A stretch of DNA of 64,000 nucleotides from Streptomyces sp. NBC_01294. Lineage in GTDB: Bacteria; Actinomycetota; Actinomycetes; Streptomycetales; Streptomycetaceae. The stretch covers positions 2,545,001-2,609,000 of the forward strand of contig NZ_CP108423.1 of assembly GCF_035917235.1 (NCBI RefSeq), in the 5' to 3' direction. Below are positions 19,429 through 27,106 of this stretch, piece after piece (the first letter of the stretch is position 1; the number at the start of each line of letters is the position of its first letter). The translations under genes were made by a program, and so were the position numbers. Below the pieces are notes generated by a model, which was not told the origin of the DNA, did not search any database, and worked only from the letters and a program-made list of their open reading frames with translations.

Positions 19429-20436
19429 CTAGAAGAGCACCCGCGCGAGCGCCGTGCGCGCGGCCGTCACCCGGGGGTCGTCGGCGCCGATGACCTCGAA
19501 CAGCTCCAGCAGCCGCAGCCGCACGGCGTCCCGGTCCTCACCGAACGTGACGCGCACGGTGTCCACCAGGCGCCCGAAGGCGTCCTCCACGTGACCGCCG
19601 GCCAGGTCGAGGTCGGCCGCGGCGATCTGCGCCGCCGGGTCGCGCGGGTTCTCGGCGGCCGCGGTGCGCACCACCTGCGGGTTCATGTCCTGCACGCGGG
19701 CGAGGAGCTCGGCCTGGGCCAGGCCCAGCTTGGCCTCGGTATTGCCCGGGTCGTCGGTCAGTACGTTCTTGTACGCCTGCATCGCACCGCCCAGGTCACC
19801 GGCGTCGAGCGCGACGACGGCCGCCTCCAGCAGCGCGTCGTACGGGCCGGCCGGAGTCTCGGCCTCGGCCTCGCCGGCGGCCGGAGCGGCACCTTCCGCG
19901 TTCGGGTCCACCTCGATGCCGATGATCCCGAAGCGCTCCTCGGCGACCTGGACCAGCTGGGCGAGGGTCTCGCGGATCTGCTGCTCGGGGGCCACGCCCT
20001 GGAAGAGCGGCAGCACCTGACCGGCGACCACGGCGAAGACGGCCGGGATGCCCTGGATCTGGAACTGCTGCATCAGCATCTGGTTGGCGTCGACGTCGAC
20101 CTTGGCCAGCACGAGGCGGCCGTTCGCCTCGACGGTCAGACGCTCCAGCAGCGGGCTGAGCTGCTTGCACGGCTGGCACCACTCGGCCCAGAAGTCCAGG
20201 ACGACCGGAACCTCGGCGGAAAGCTGGAGCACATCGCGTTCAAAGCCGGCCTCGTCTACGTCGATGACGAGCGCGGACGGCGGCACCGCACCGGAGGACG
20301 GGCCGGTCCCGCCACCCTGACCGGCCTGGCGCGCCGCTTCGGCGCGGGCCTGCTCGGCCTTGGCCTTGGCCTCGCCGGCCGCCTTCACCGCGGCGAGGTC
20401 GACGACGCCGCTCATGGACATGTTTCTGGGCTGCAT
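19429..20436 (-). CDS. Thioredoxin-TPR (co-chaperonin CnoX-like) protein
   Basis: A 335-residue protein with a ~50-residue Ala/Gly-rich N-terminus, a thioredoxin domain (about 55-160) with active site WCQPC at 86-90, and C-terminal tetratricopeptide-like helices (about 205-330, for example ALLEAAVVALDAGDLGGAMQAYKNVL). This is the YbbN/CnoX architecture, which in E. coli protects clients from overoxidation and delivers them to GroEL. Here the CxxC is intact, so redox activity is also likely. ATG 20436 follows GGGGGAGG. It is divergent from a TetR gene with a perfect operator between them. Family assignment is firm; the chaperone role is inferred. Confidence 0.9.
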   Translation of the reverse strand: MQPRNMSMSGVVDLAAVKAAGEAKAKAEQARAEAARQAGQGGGTGPSSGAVPPSALVIDVDEAGFERDVLQLSAEVPVVLDFWAEWCQPCKQLSPLLERLTVEANGRLVLAKVDVDANQMLMQQFQIQGIPAVFAVVAGQVLPLFQGVAPEQQIRETLAQLVQVAEERFGIIGIEVDPNAEGAAPAAGEAEAETPAGPYDALLEAAVVALDAGDLGGAMQAYKNVLTDDPGNTEAKLGLAQAELLARVQDMNPQVVRTAAAENPRDPAAQIAAADLDLAGGHVEDAFGRLVDTVRVTFGEDRDAVRLRLLELFEVIGADDPRVTAARTALARVLF

Positions 20437-20575
20437 GCGTACATCCTCCCCCGTGTGCGCGCGCCGACGAAAAAGATCGCGTGAATTGGCCGTGCCGTCG
20501 TACTGTCGCGATCGTGATGCTGGGCGGCGCCGGGTCCCCACCTGGCGCCTGTAGCTCTTCGCGTGGTTGTCGCTC

Positions 20576-20598
20576 TTACGCTACGAGCCGTAGCGTAA
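20576..20598. promoter_or_regulatory. Perfect TetR-type operator in the divergent trx-tetR region
   Basis: Half-sites TTACGCTACG (20576-20585) and CGTAGCGTAA (20589-20598) form a perfect 10-bp inverted repeat with a 3-base centre. This is typical for a TetR-family dimer site. It lies 76 bp upstream of the nearest tetR start codon, between that gene and the thioredoxin-TPR gene. Confidence 0.85.
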
Positions 20599-20673
20599 CT
20601 CGCCCGGAGGACTTGCGCGCCCCCGCGGCGCCAGTGATCTGAACCACAGAGGCCCGTTCGGCTACCGACGGGT

Positions 20674-21306
20674 ATGGTCTCGGCCATGCGCAACCCCAGC
20701 CCCGGCCGCACCGGTCGCCCCCGCAGCGCCGCAGCGGACGCCGCCATCCTCGCCGCGACCCGGGACGCACTGGTCGAGCTGGGCTGGTCGAAGCTGACGA
20801 TGGGCGACGTCTCGGCCCGCGCGGGCGTTGCCAAGACCACCCTCTACCGCCGCTGGGCGGGCAAGAACGAGCTGGTCGTGGACGCGGTCGCGGAACTGTT
20901 CGACTCGCTGGAGCTGCCGGACCGGGGCTCCCTGGAAGCCGACATCGAGTACGTGGTCCTGCGGTTCGCGGAGCTGCTGCGGCGCCCGGAGGCCCGTACC
21001 GCCCTGATGGCGGTCGTCGCCGAGTCCACCCGGGACGAGGCCCTGCGTGACCGGATCCGGTCGGCGATCGTGGACCGGCAGAAACGTCTCGTCGTACTGG
21101 GCCGCGAGCGGGCCCAGGCACGCGGCGAACTTCCCTACGAGGAGGACGCGTCCCTCGCGGGCCGCACCACGGACCTGATCTTCGACGTGATCGCGGGCAC
21201 GGTGGTGCACCGCGCCCTGGTGAGCTCCGAGCCGGTGGACGAGGTCTGGGTGGCCACCTTCACGGCCCTGCTGATGCACGGCCTCCGCGGCCCGGACCCG
21301 GCCTGA
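20674..21306 (+). CDS. TetR-family transcriptional regulator
   Basis: A 210-residue regulator. The N-terminal helix-turn-helix (about 20-65) reads MGDVSARAGVAKTTLYRRWAGKNELV, typical of TetR. The all-helical C-terminal ligand domain ends TFTALLMHGLRG. The start may instead be ATG 20686, four codons later; neither has a clear ribosome site. A perfect TetR-type operator lies upstream in the divergent region shared with the thioredoxin-TPR gene. It probably represses itself and perhaps that neighbour. The ligand is unknown. Confidence 0.92.
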   Translation: MVSAMRNPSPGRTGRPRSAAADAAILAATRDALVELGWSKLTMGDVSARAGVAKTTLYRRWAGKNELVVDAVAELFDSLELPDRGSLEADIEYVVLRFAELLRRPEARTALMAVVAESTRDEALRDRIRSAIVDRQKRLVVLGRERAQARGELPYEEDASLAGRTTDLIFDVIAGTVVHRALVSSEPVDEVWVATFTALLMHGLRGPDPA

Positions 21307-21318
21307 CCTGACCGCGCC

Positions 21319-21774
21319 TCAGCGGGGCCCCGCCCGGCGGATCCGCTCGTACAGCTCCTCGGACCGGGGATTGTGGCCGGGCCAGGGCCTCGGCCGGCCC
21401 GGCCACTGCGCCCAGCGCAGGGCGTCCGCCTCCTCGGCGGGCCGCAGCCCGGCCGCGACGAGGGCGGCCCGGGCCGTTTCCGCCCCGGCCGTCCGGTAGC
21501 CGATGTCCCAGGCGTCCGCGTCGTACACGCCGCCGTCCGTGAGCCGCACCACGGCCGCGACCCCGTCCAGCCCCAGCTCGATCCCCGCCCGCACGGCCGG
21601 GAGGAGGTCCGCGGGCAGCCGCTGCTCCGGGACCAGGTTCACCAGATCCGTCCGGCCGTCCGGGCCGGGCGGCTCGAAGTCGGCCACGAGGTAGGCGTAG
21701 TAGCCCCCGCAGCCGCCCTTGTTCATCATCACGCGTGCGCTGACACCCCGTACGGGGACAGGAAGACCGGTCAT
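21319..21774 (-). CDS. Orphan protein resembling EF-G domain IV
   Basis: A 151-residue protein I could not assign to a named family. Its central part reads like elongation factor G domain IV. The N-terminal NKGGCGGYYAYLVADFEP matches the glycine-rich strand region, and NLVPEQRLPADLLPAVRAGIELGLD matches the segment before the tip. VVRLTDGGVYDADAWDIGYRTAGAETARAAL matches the family's L.DG..HDVDSSE.AF..A pattern. There is no GTPase domain, and the C-terminal ~30 residues differ. A GGTGG site precedes the ATG at 21774. It lies 53 bp downstream of the mutase gene on the same strand and may be cotranscribed. Confidence 0.6.
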   Translation of the reverse strand: MTGLPVPVRGVSARVMMNKGGCGGYYAYLVADFEPPGPDGRTDLVNLVPEQRLPADLLPAVRAGIELGLDGVAAVVRLTDGGVYDADAWDIGYRTAGAETARAALVAAGLRPAEEADALRWAQWPGRPRPWPGHNPRSEELYERIRRAGPR

Positions 21775-21827
21775 GCCGCCACCGTAGGGCGCCATGACCG
21801 GTCCGTGCCGGCCCGGCCGATGGGGGG

Positions 21828-23528
21828 TCAGAAGCCCGGCGGCTCCGTGTAGGTGCCCCATTCGTCGCGCAGGACGTTGCAGATCTCGCCCATCGTGGCC
21901 TCGGCCCGCACCGCGTCCAGCATGGCCGGGATCATGTTCGACCCGTCCCGGGCCGCGTCCAGCATGGCCTTCAGCGACGCGGTGACCTTGGCGTCGTCGC
22001 GCCGCGCCTTGCGCGCCGCCAGCTCCCGTACCTGGACGGTCTCCACCTCGTGGCTGACCCGGAGGATCTCCAGGTCGCCGGTGACCGACCCGTGGTGGAC
22101 GTTGACGCCGACGACCCGCTTGTCGCCCTTCTCCAGCGAGCGCTGGTACTGGAAGGCGGACTCGGCGATCTCCCCGGTGAACCAGCCGTCCTCGATGCCG
22201 CGCAGGATGCCCGAGGTGATCGGCCCGATCGGGTGCTGCCCGTCCGGGTGGGCGCGCAGCCCGCGCTCCTTGATCTGCTCGAAGATCTTCTCGGCCTCGG
22301 CCTCGATGCGGTCGGTGAGCTGCTCCACGAACCAGGAACCGCCCAGCGGGTCCGCCACGTTGGCGACGCCGGTCTCCTCCATCAGCACCTGCTGGGTGCG
22401 CAGGGCGATCTCGGCCGCCTGCTCGCTCGGCAGGGCGAGGGTCTCGTCGAGGGCGTTGGTGTGCAGGGAGTTGGTGCCGCCGAGGACGGCCGCGAGGGCC
22501 TCCACCGCGGTGCGCACGACGTTGTTGTAGGGCTGCTGCGCGGTCAGCGAGACACCGGCGGTCTGGGTGTGGAAGCGCAGCCACATCGACTTCTCGCTCT
22601 TGGCCCCGTAGACCTCCTTCATCCAGCGGGCCCAGATCCGGCGGGCGGCGCGGAACTTGGCGATCTCCTCGAAGAAGTCGAGGTGCGCGTCGAAGAAGAA
22701 GGAGAGACCGGGCGCGAAGTGGTCCACGTCCATGCCGCGCGAGAGGCCCAGCTCCACGTAGCCGAAGCCGTCGGCGAGGGTGTACGCGAGCTCCTGCGCG
22801 GCCGTCGCCCCGGCCTCGCGGATGTGGTAGCCGGAGACGGACAGCGGCTTGTAGGCCGGGATGCCCTTCGTGCAGTACTCCATGAGGTCGCCGATGAGGC
22901 GCAGGTGCGGCTCGGGCTCGAAGAGCCACTCCTTCTGGGCGATGTACTCCTTGAAGATGTCGGTCTGGAGCGTGCCGTTGAGCACGGCCGGGTCCACGCC
23001 CTGCCGCTCGGCGGCGACCAGGTACATGCAGAAGGCGGGTACGGCGGGGCCCGAGATCGTCATCGAGGTCGTGACGTCGCCGAGCGGGATGTCCTTGAAG
23101 AGGACCTCCATGTCGGCGGCGGAGTCGATGGCGACCCCGCAGTGCCCGACCTCGCCGAGGGCGCGCGGGTCGTCGGAGTCGCGCCCCATGAGGGTCGGCA
23201 TGTCGAAGGCGACGGAGAGCCCGCCGCCGCCGGCGGCCAGGATCATCTTGTAGCGCTCGTTGGTCTGCTCGGCGTTCCCGAACCCGGCGAACTGCCGGAT
23301 GGTCCAGGTCCGCCCCCGGTACCCGGTGGCGTGCAGGCCTCGGGTGTAGGGGTACTCACCCGGCCACCCGATGCGCTCGAACCCCTCGTACGCGTCGCCG
23401 GGCCGGGGGCCGTAGACCGGTTCGACGGCGTCACCGGAGAGCGTGGTGAAGTCCGCCTCGCGCTTGCGGGCCTTGTCATAACGGGCCTGCCAGCGACGGC
23501 GGCCCTCCTCGATGGCGTCAGCGTCCAT
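21828..23528 (-). CDS. icmA: Isobutyryl-CoA mutase large subunit
   Basis: A B12-dependent acyl-CoA mutase substrate-binding subunit, 566 residues from ATG 23528. The fold is the methylmalonyl-CoA mutase barrel (RTWTIRQFAGFGNAEQTNERYK, GGGGLSVAFDMPTLMGRDSDDPR), without the C-terminal B12 domain, so it needs a separate small subunit. The two specificity positions are F80 (RQFAGF) and Q198 (EYIAQKEW). Methylmalonyl-CoA mutases have Tyr and Arg there, whereas isobutyryl-CoA mutases have Phe and Gln. It should interconvert isobutyryl-CoA and n-butyryl-CoA, linking valine breakdown to butyryl precursors. An alternative ATG at 23534 adds two residues. No ribosome site is visible and a palindrome sits just upstream. 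Confidence 0.93.
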   Translation of the reverse strand: MDADAIEEGRRRWQARYDKARKREADFTTLSGDAVEPVYGPRPGDAYEGFERIGWPGEYPYTRGLHATGYRGRTWTIRQFAGFGNAEQTNERYKMILAAGGGGLSVAFDMPTLMGRDSDDPRALGEVGHCGVAIDSAADMEVLFKDIPLGDVTTSMTISGPAVPAFCMYLVAAERQGVDPAVLNGTLQTDIFKEYIAQKEWLFEPEPHLRLIGDLMEYCTKGIPAYKPLSVSGYHIREAGATAAQELAYTLADGFGYVELGLSRGMDVDHFAPGLSFFFDAHLDFFEEIAKFRAARRIWARWMKEVYGAKSEKSMWLRFHTQTAGVSLTAQQPYNNVVRTAVEALAAVLGGTNSLHTNALDETLALPSEQAAEIALRTQQVLMEETGVANVADPLGGSWFVEQLTDRIEAEAEKIFEQIKERGLRAHPDGQHPIGPITSGILRGIEDGWFTGEIAESAFQYQRSLEKGDKRVVGVNVHHGSVTGDLEILRVSHEVETVQVRELAARKARRDDAKVTASLKAMLDAARDGSNMIPAMLDAVRAEATMGEICNVLRDEWGTYTEPPGF

Positions 23529-23536
23529 ACCCATGA

Positions 23537-23560
23537 ATTTACTAGGACGTCCTAGTAAAT
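23537..23560. promoter_or_regulatory. 24-bp perfect palindrome at the icmA start
   Basis: Half-sites ATTTACTAGGAC (23537-23548) and their exact complement (23549-23560) form a perfect 24-bp palindrome. It begins three bases upstream of the first icmA ATG. The AT-rich right end supplies a plausible -10 on the minus strand for a leaderless transcript. A repressor bound here would block icmA directly. Candidates nearby are the MarR protein two genes upstream, or an unlinked regulator. Confidence 0.8.
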
Positions 23561-23614
23561 GTCGATGGGAAACCCCCGGGGACTCGCCCGGGGGTGGGTG
23601 ACGTACGTCGCCTG

Positions 23615-23944
23615 TCAGGCCTTGGCGGTCGCGAGCGAGCCGCTGACCAGCGGCTCCACCTCGTCGCGGACCTTGCGTTCGACGAAGAAGGCGGCCAGCG
23701 GGATCGTGCCCGACACGAGCACCCAGAGCAGCTTGCCGAAGGACCACTTGGCCTTGGAGCCCAGGTCGAAGGCGAAGACCAGGTAGACCATGAAGAGGAC
23801 ACCGTGGGCCTGGGAGACCGCGAAGGTCAGGCCGGCGCCGGTGTCGAAGCCGTACTTCGCCACCATGCAGGCACACAGGATCAGGAGCATGACCGCGGTC
23901 ACGTAGGCCATGACGCGGTAGCGGGTCAGCACGCTTCGTTTCAT
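23615..23944 (-). CDS. DUF3817 membrane protein (first copy)
   Basis: A 109-residue small membrane protein with about three hydrophobic segments: MAYVTAVMLLILCACMVA, VSQAHGVLFMVYLVFAF and LLWVLVSGTIPLAAFF. It carries the DUF3817 hallmark AHGVLFMVYLVFAFDLGSKAKWSFGK. Its function is unknown. It lies 62 bp after the MarR gene and 86 bp before icmA on the same strand. A second DUF3817 gene occurs at 30827-31171. Confidence 0.87.
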   Translation of the reverse strand: MKRSVLTRYRVMAYVTAVMLLILCACMVAKYGFDTGAGLTFAVSQAHGVLFMVYLVFAFDLGSKAKWSFGKLLWVLVSGTIPLAAFFVERKVRDEVEPLVSGSLATAKA

Positions 23945-24006
23945 GCGGACGAGCCTAACCGTCCGTTTTGCTCGATCTTGACGCGGGCCCGGGTCCCGGG
24001 GGCGGG

Positions 24007-24516
24007 CTACGCCTCCTCGAAGTCGGCGGCGGCCACCCGCAGCGGGCGCAGCAGCGCGAAGATCTCCCCGCACTCCTCGGCGTCGTACACACCGAGGCCG
24101 AAGTCGATCTCCATCAGGTCCTTCGTGGCGGCCTCGACGACCTCGCGGCCCTTCTCCGTGATGGAGGCCAGGGTGCCGCGTCCGTCGTTCGGGTTGGGCC
24201 GCTTGTCGACGAGTCCGGACCTCACCAGCCGGTCCACCGTGTTCGTCACCGAGGTCGGGTGGACCATCAGCCGCTCGCCGATCTTCGACATCGGCAGTTC
24301 GCCGGCCTTGGAGAAGGTGAGCAGCACCAGCGCCTCGTACCGCGCGAAGGTCAGTCCGTACGGCTTGACGACCGCGTCGACCTCGCCGAGCAGGATCTGG
24401 TGGGCGCGCATGATCGAGGTGATCGCGGCCATCGAGGGCACGGGCCCCCAACGTCGCTGCCAGAGCTCGTCGGCGCGGGCGATGGGGTCGAAGGGAAGGC
24501 TGAGCGGCTTGGGCAC
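24007..24516 (-). CDS. MarR-family transcriptional regulator
   Basis: A 169-residue winged-helix regulator. The core reads LTFARYEALVLLTFSKAGELPMSKIGERLMVHPTSVTNTVDRLVRSGLVDKRPNPNDGRGTLASITEKGREV, a canonical MarR recognition helix and wing. It begins 20 bp after the MFS gene stop and ends 62 bp before DUF3817, so MFS, MarR and DUF3817 may be one operon. It is a candidate regulator of the transporter and, less certainly, of icmA through the nearby palindrome. Confidence 0.92.
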   Translation of the reverse strand: MPKPLSLPFDPIARADELWQRRWGPVPSMAAITSIMRAHQILLGEVDAVVKPYGLTFARYEALVLLTFSKAGELPMSKIGERLMVHPTSVTNTVDRLVRSGLVDKRPNPNDGRGTLASITEKGREVVEAATKDLMEIDFGLGVYDAEECGEIFALLRPLRVAAADFEEA

Positions 24517-24536
24517 GCGTCGACCCTACCGGGAGG

Positions 24537-25793
24537 TCACTTCACGGCGAGGCCCGTCTCATCCTTCAGTCCTTCCTCCTGCCGGGCGGCGGCCCGGAGT
24601 TCGGCCAGGAGCAGCAGCACGACGGCCGTGCCGAGGATCCCGGCGCCGGTGACGACCGCGTGCACCGGAAGGAACTCGGCGGCCAGGCCGGCCAGCGCCA
24701 TGCCCACCCCCTGGAGGGTCATCAGGCCGGTGCTGAGCAGGGTCATCGCCCGGCCGCGCAGCTCGTCGGGCACGGCGTCGACGTACCACTGGTCCAGCCC
24801 GAGGGTGTAGGCGTGGGCCAGGCCGGCGAGCAGCAGCGCGGTGAGGGCGAGGGGCACGCCCGGCCGGCCGGCGTAGAGCAGCAGGGGCAGCAGGCCGGCG
24901 GCGGCGAGCGGGGCCACGATCCGCGACCGGGTCCGGGCGGTGAGGGCGGAGCCGGCCCAGAGTTCCCCGGCGATGGTGCCGACGGGCATGGCGCACATCA
25001 TCAGCCCGAGGGCGGCGGTGCCGACGCCGATGCCGTGGGCATACGCGGCGAGCAGGGCCTCGGGGACGACGAGGAAGACCGGCGGCAGCCAGAACAGCAG
25101 GGTGAGCGCGCGCAGCCGGCGCCGGCCGAGGACGGCGCGCAGTCCGGCGAGCGGGGAGGTGCGGGCGCCCGTGCGGGCGGGGCGGCTGCGGGTACCGAGC
25201 CGCAGCAGGAGCGCCGAGCCGAGGAAGCCGGCGGCGGTGAGGGCGAGGGCCCCGCGCGGGGCGACCACGGTGAGCAGCAGCCCGCCGAGGCCGAAGCCGA
25301 TGAGCTGGGCGCTCTGGGCCACCATGCGCAGCAGCGAGCGGCCCAGGACGAAGGCGTCGCCGGTGCCGAGGACGTCGGAGAGGGAGGCGTTGCGCGTGCC
25401 CTGGAAGAGCGGCGCCACGAAGGCCATCGCGCAGCGCAGGACGAGGAGCACGGCGACGGGGGTGCCCGGCAGCACCATGGCCGCCGCGCAGAGCGCACAG
25501 ACGAGGTCGCAGGTGACGAGCACCCGCCGGGCGGGGTGCCGGTCGGCGATCCCGGCGAGCAGGGTGCCGCCGAGGGCGTACGGGAGGAAGCCGAGGGCGA
25601 AGGTGAGCGCGCTCATCAGGGGCGAGCCGGTGAGGCGGTAGACGAGGACGGACAGGGAGATCTCGGCGACGACCACGCCGAACACGGACATCAGGTGGGC
25701 GGCGAAGACGGTCCGGAACTCCCGGACCCGGAACACGGAGCGGTAGCCCGGTGGCGGCGTGGACCGCCCGGGCGCCTGGGTGTCGGCTGGCAT
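24537..25793 (-). CDS. MFS transporter (drug-efflux type)
   Basis: A 418-residue major facilitator protein with about twelve hydrophobic segments. Loop 2-3 carries GIADRHPARRVLVTCDLV, the MFS motif A region between helices 2 and 3. Its closest look is the MFS_3/enterobactin-exporter-like drug efflux group. The ATG at 25793 has only weak ribosome-site support. It is divergent from a winged-helix regulator across ~200 bp containing tandem repeats, and is followed after 20 bp by a MarR gene. The substrate cannot be read from sequence. Confidence 0.88.
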   Translation of the reverse strand: MPADTQAPGRSTPPPGYRSVFRVREFRTVFAAHLMSVFGVVVAEISLSVLVYRLTGSPLMSALTFALGFLPYALGGTLLAGIADRHPARRVLVTCDLVCALCAAAMVLPGTPVAVLLVLRCAMAFVAPLFQGTRNASLSDVLGTGDAFVLGRSLLRMVAQSAQLIGFGLGGLLLTVVAPRGALALTAAGFLGSALLLRLGTRSRPARTGARTSPLAGLRAVLGRRRLRALTLLFWLPPVFLVVPEALLAAYAHGIGVGTAALGLMMCAMPVGTIAGELWAGSALTARTRSRIVAPLAAAGLLPLLLYAGRPGVPLALTALLLAGLAHAYTLGLDQWYVDAVPDELRGRAMTLLSTGLMTLQGVGMALAGLAAEFLPVHAVVTGAGILGTAVVLLLLAELRAAARQEEGLKDETGLAVK

Positions 25794-25862
25794 GGGCCCA
25801 GCGTCCCGGCCCGGGGTCCGGCGCCCCATTGATTCGCCTGAGGCCGAATATTGAGGCAGTGT

Positions 25863-25951
25863 GTCCCGGGAGACGGGGTCCTCTGGGACGGGGTTTCCTG
25901 GGACGAGGTCCCCCGGGACGGCGCCGCTGAGACGGCGTCCCCTGAGACGCG
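25863..25951. repeat. Imperfect 15-bp tandem repeat in divergent promoter region
   Basis: Six consecutive units of 14-15 bp, each of the form GTCC-Y-C-TGGGACGGG with variation, run between the MFS gene and the divergent winged-helix regulator. They are diverged from each other, so the array is old. It sits just upstream of the regulator's ribosome site. Confidence 0.75.
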
Positions 25952-25991
25952 TCATCGCGCGGAGGACGTGGAGAAGAGGGAGGGGAGCCGG

Positions 25992-26987
25992 ATGGGGTTG
26001 CACCACCGCTTCGGCCACGGGGACCTGCTGCGGTGCCGGTTCGCCCTGTCGCCCGTGTGGGAGACGCAGGAGGCGGTCCGCACCCTGACCCGCCCGGACC
26101 GGCAGGGCTACCACCTGCCCTGGCTGCGGCGGATCCGCGCCGCCGCCGACGGGCTGGACCTGCGGCCGCTGTGGCTGCTGATGCCGCGCCGGGGGCACAG
26201 TACGGACTTCATCAGCCCGCCGCCGAGCGGGCCCGGCGTCTCCTTCGAGGAGGAGATCGCCCTGGTCCGCGCGGCCGATCCGGCCGAGGCGCGCGAGGAC
26301 ATGCGCAAGGCGCTGGCCTGCACGCCGGGCGCGCTCGACAGCGAACCGGGCCGGGCGATGCTCGCCGATCCGGCGCGTGCGGTGCACGAGCTGGCGGATC
26401 TGCTGGAGCGGGCCTGGAGCGTCCTGGTCGAGCCGCACTGGCCACGGCTGCGGGCCCTGCTGGAGGCGGACGTCCTCTTCCACACCCGCCGTCTCGCCGC
26501 CGGCGGACTGGAGTCGCTCTTCGACGGCCTGCACCCGGACCTCTCCTGGGACGCCGCCTCCCTCACCCTGACCATCGAGCGGCCCAGTCACCACGAGCGC
26601 GTCCTCGGCGGCCAGGGCCTGCTCCTCATGCCGAGCGCCTTCGTCTGGCCGCAGATCGCGGGGGGCTTCGACCCGCCCTGGCAGCCGACCGTCGTCTACC
26701 CGGCCCGGGGCATCGGCGCCCTGTGGACCCCCGTACGGGAGGACACCCCGGCCGCGCTCGCCCGGCTGCTGGGCCGGGTCCGGGCCGACGTGCTGTGCGC
26801 GCTGGACGAGCCGTCCTCCACCACGGCCCTGGCGCATCGGCTGGGTCTGGCCCCGTCCACGGTCTCGGCCCACCTGGGGATCCTGCACGCGGCGGGGCTG
26901 CTCATCTCCGCCCGCCACGGCCACCAGGTCCTGTACGAGCGCACCCCGCTGGCCATCGCCCTCACCACGGGGGACCCCGCGCGCTGA
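25992..26987 (+). CDS. DUF5937/ArsR-type winged-helix regulator
   Basis: A 331-residue protein. The long N-terminal part (MGLHHRFGHGDLLRCRFALSPVWETQEAVRTL and onward) matches my memory of the DUF5937 domain. The C-terminal ~75 residues are an ArsR-type helix-turn-helix: RVRADVLCALDEPSSTTALAHRLGLAPSTVSAHLGILHAAGLL. ATG 25992 follows GAGGGGAG. Being divergent from an MFS efflux gene suggests control of that transporter, a common arrangement in Streptomyces. No metal-binding cysteine motif is present in the HTH domain, so small-molecule sensing through the N-terminal domain is more likely. Confidence 0.85.
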   Translation: MGLHHRFGHGDLLRCRFALSPVWETQEAVRTLTRPDRQGYHLPWLRRIRAAADGLDLRPLWLLMPRRGHSTDFISPPPSGPGVSFEEEIALVRAADPAEAREDMRKALACTPGALDSEPGRAMLADPARAVHELADLLERAWSVLVEPHWPRLRALLEADVLFHTRRLAAGGLESLFDGLHPDLSWDAASLTLTIERPSHHERVLGGQGLLLMPSAFVWPQIAGGFDPPWQPTVVYPARGIGALWTPVREDTPAALARLLGRVRADVLCALDEPSSTTALAHRLGLAPSTVSAHLGILHAAGLLISARHGHQVLYERTPLAIALTTGDPAR

Positions 26988-27106
26988 CCCCGCGCGCCGA
27001 CCACGTGGGCGTGGTGTCGGACCGCCGCACCAACTGTCCGTTATGTCACCATGTCCCGGTATTTCGGTCCGCTGCCCGACCTTCGTCCTGAGGAAGAGGA
27101 AGCCGG

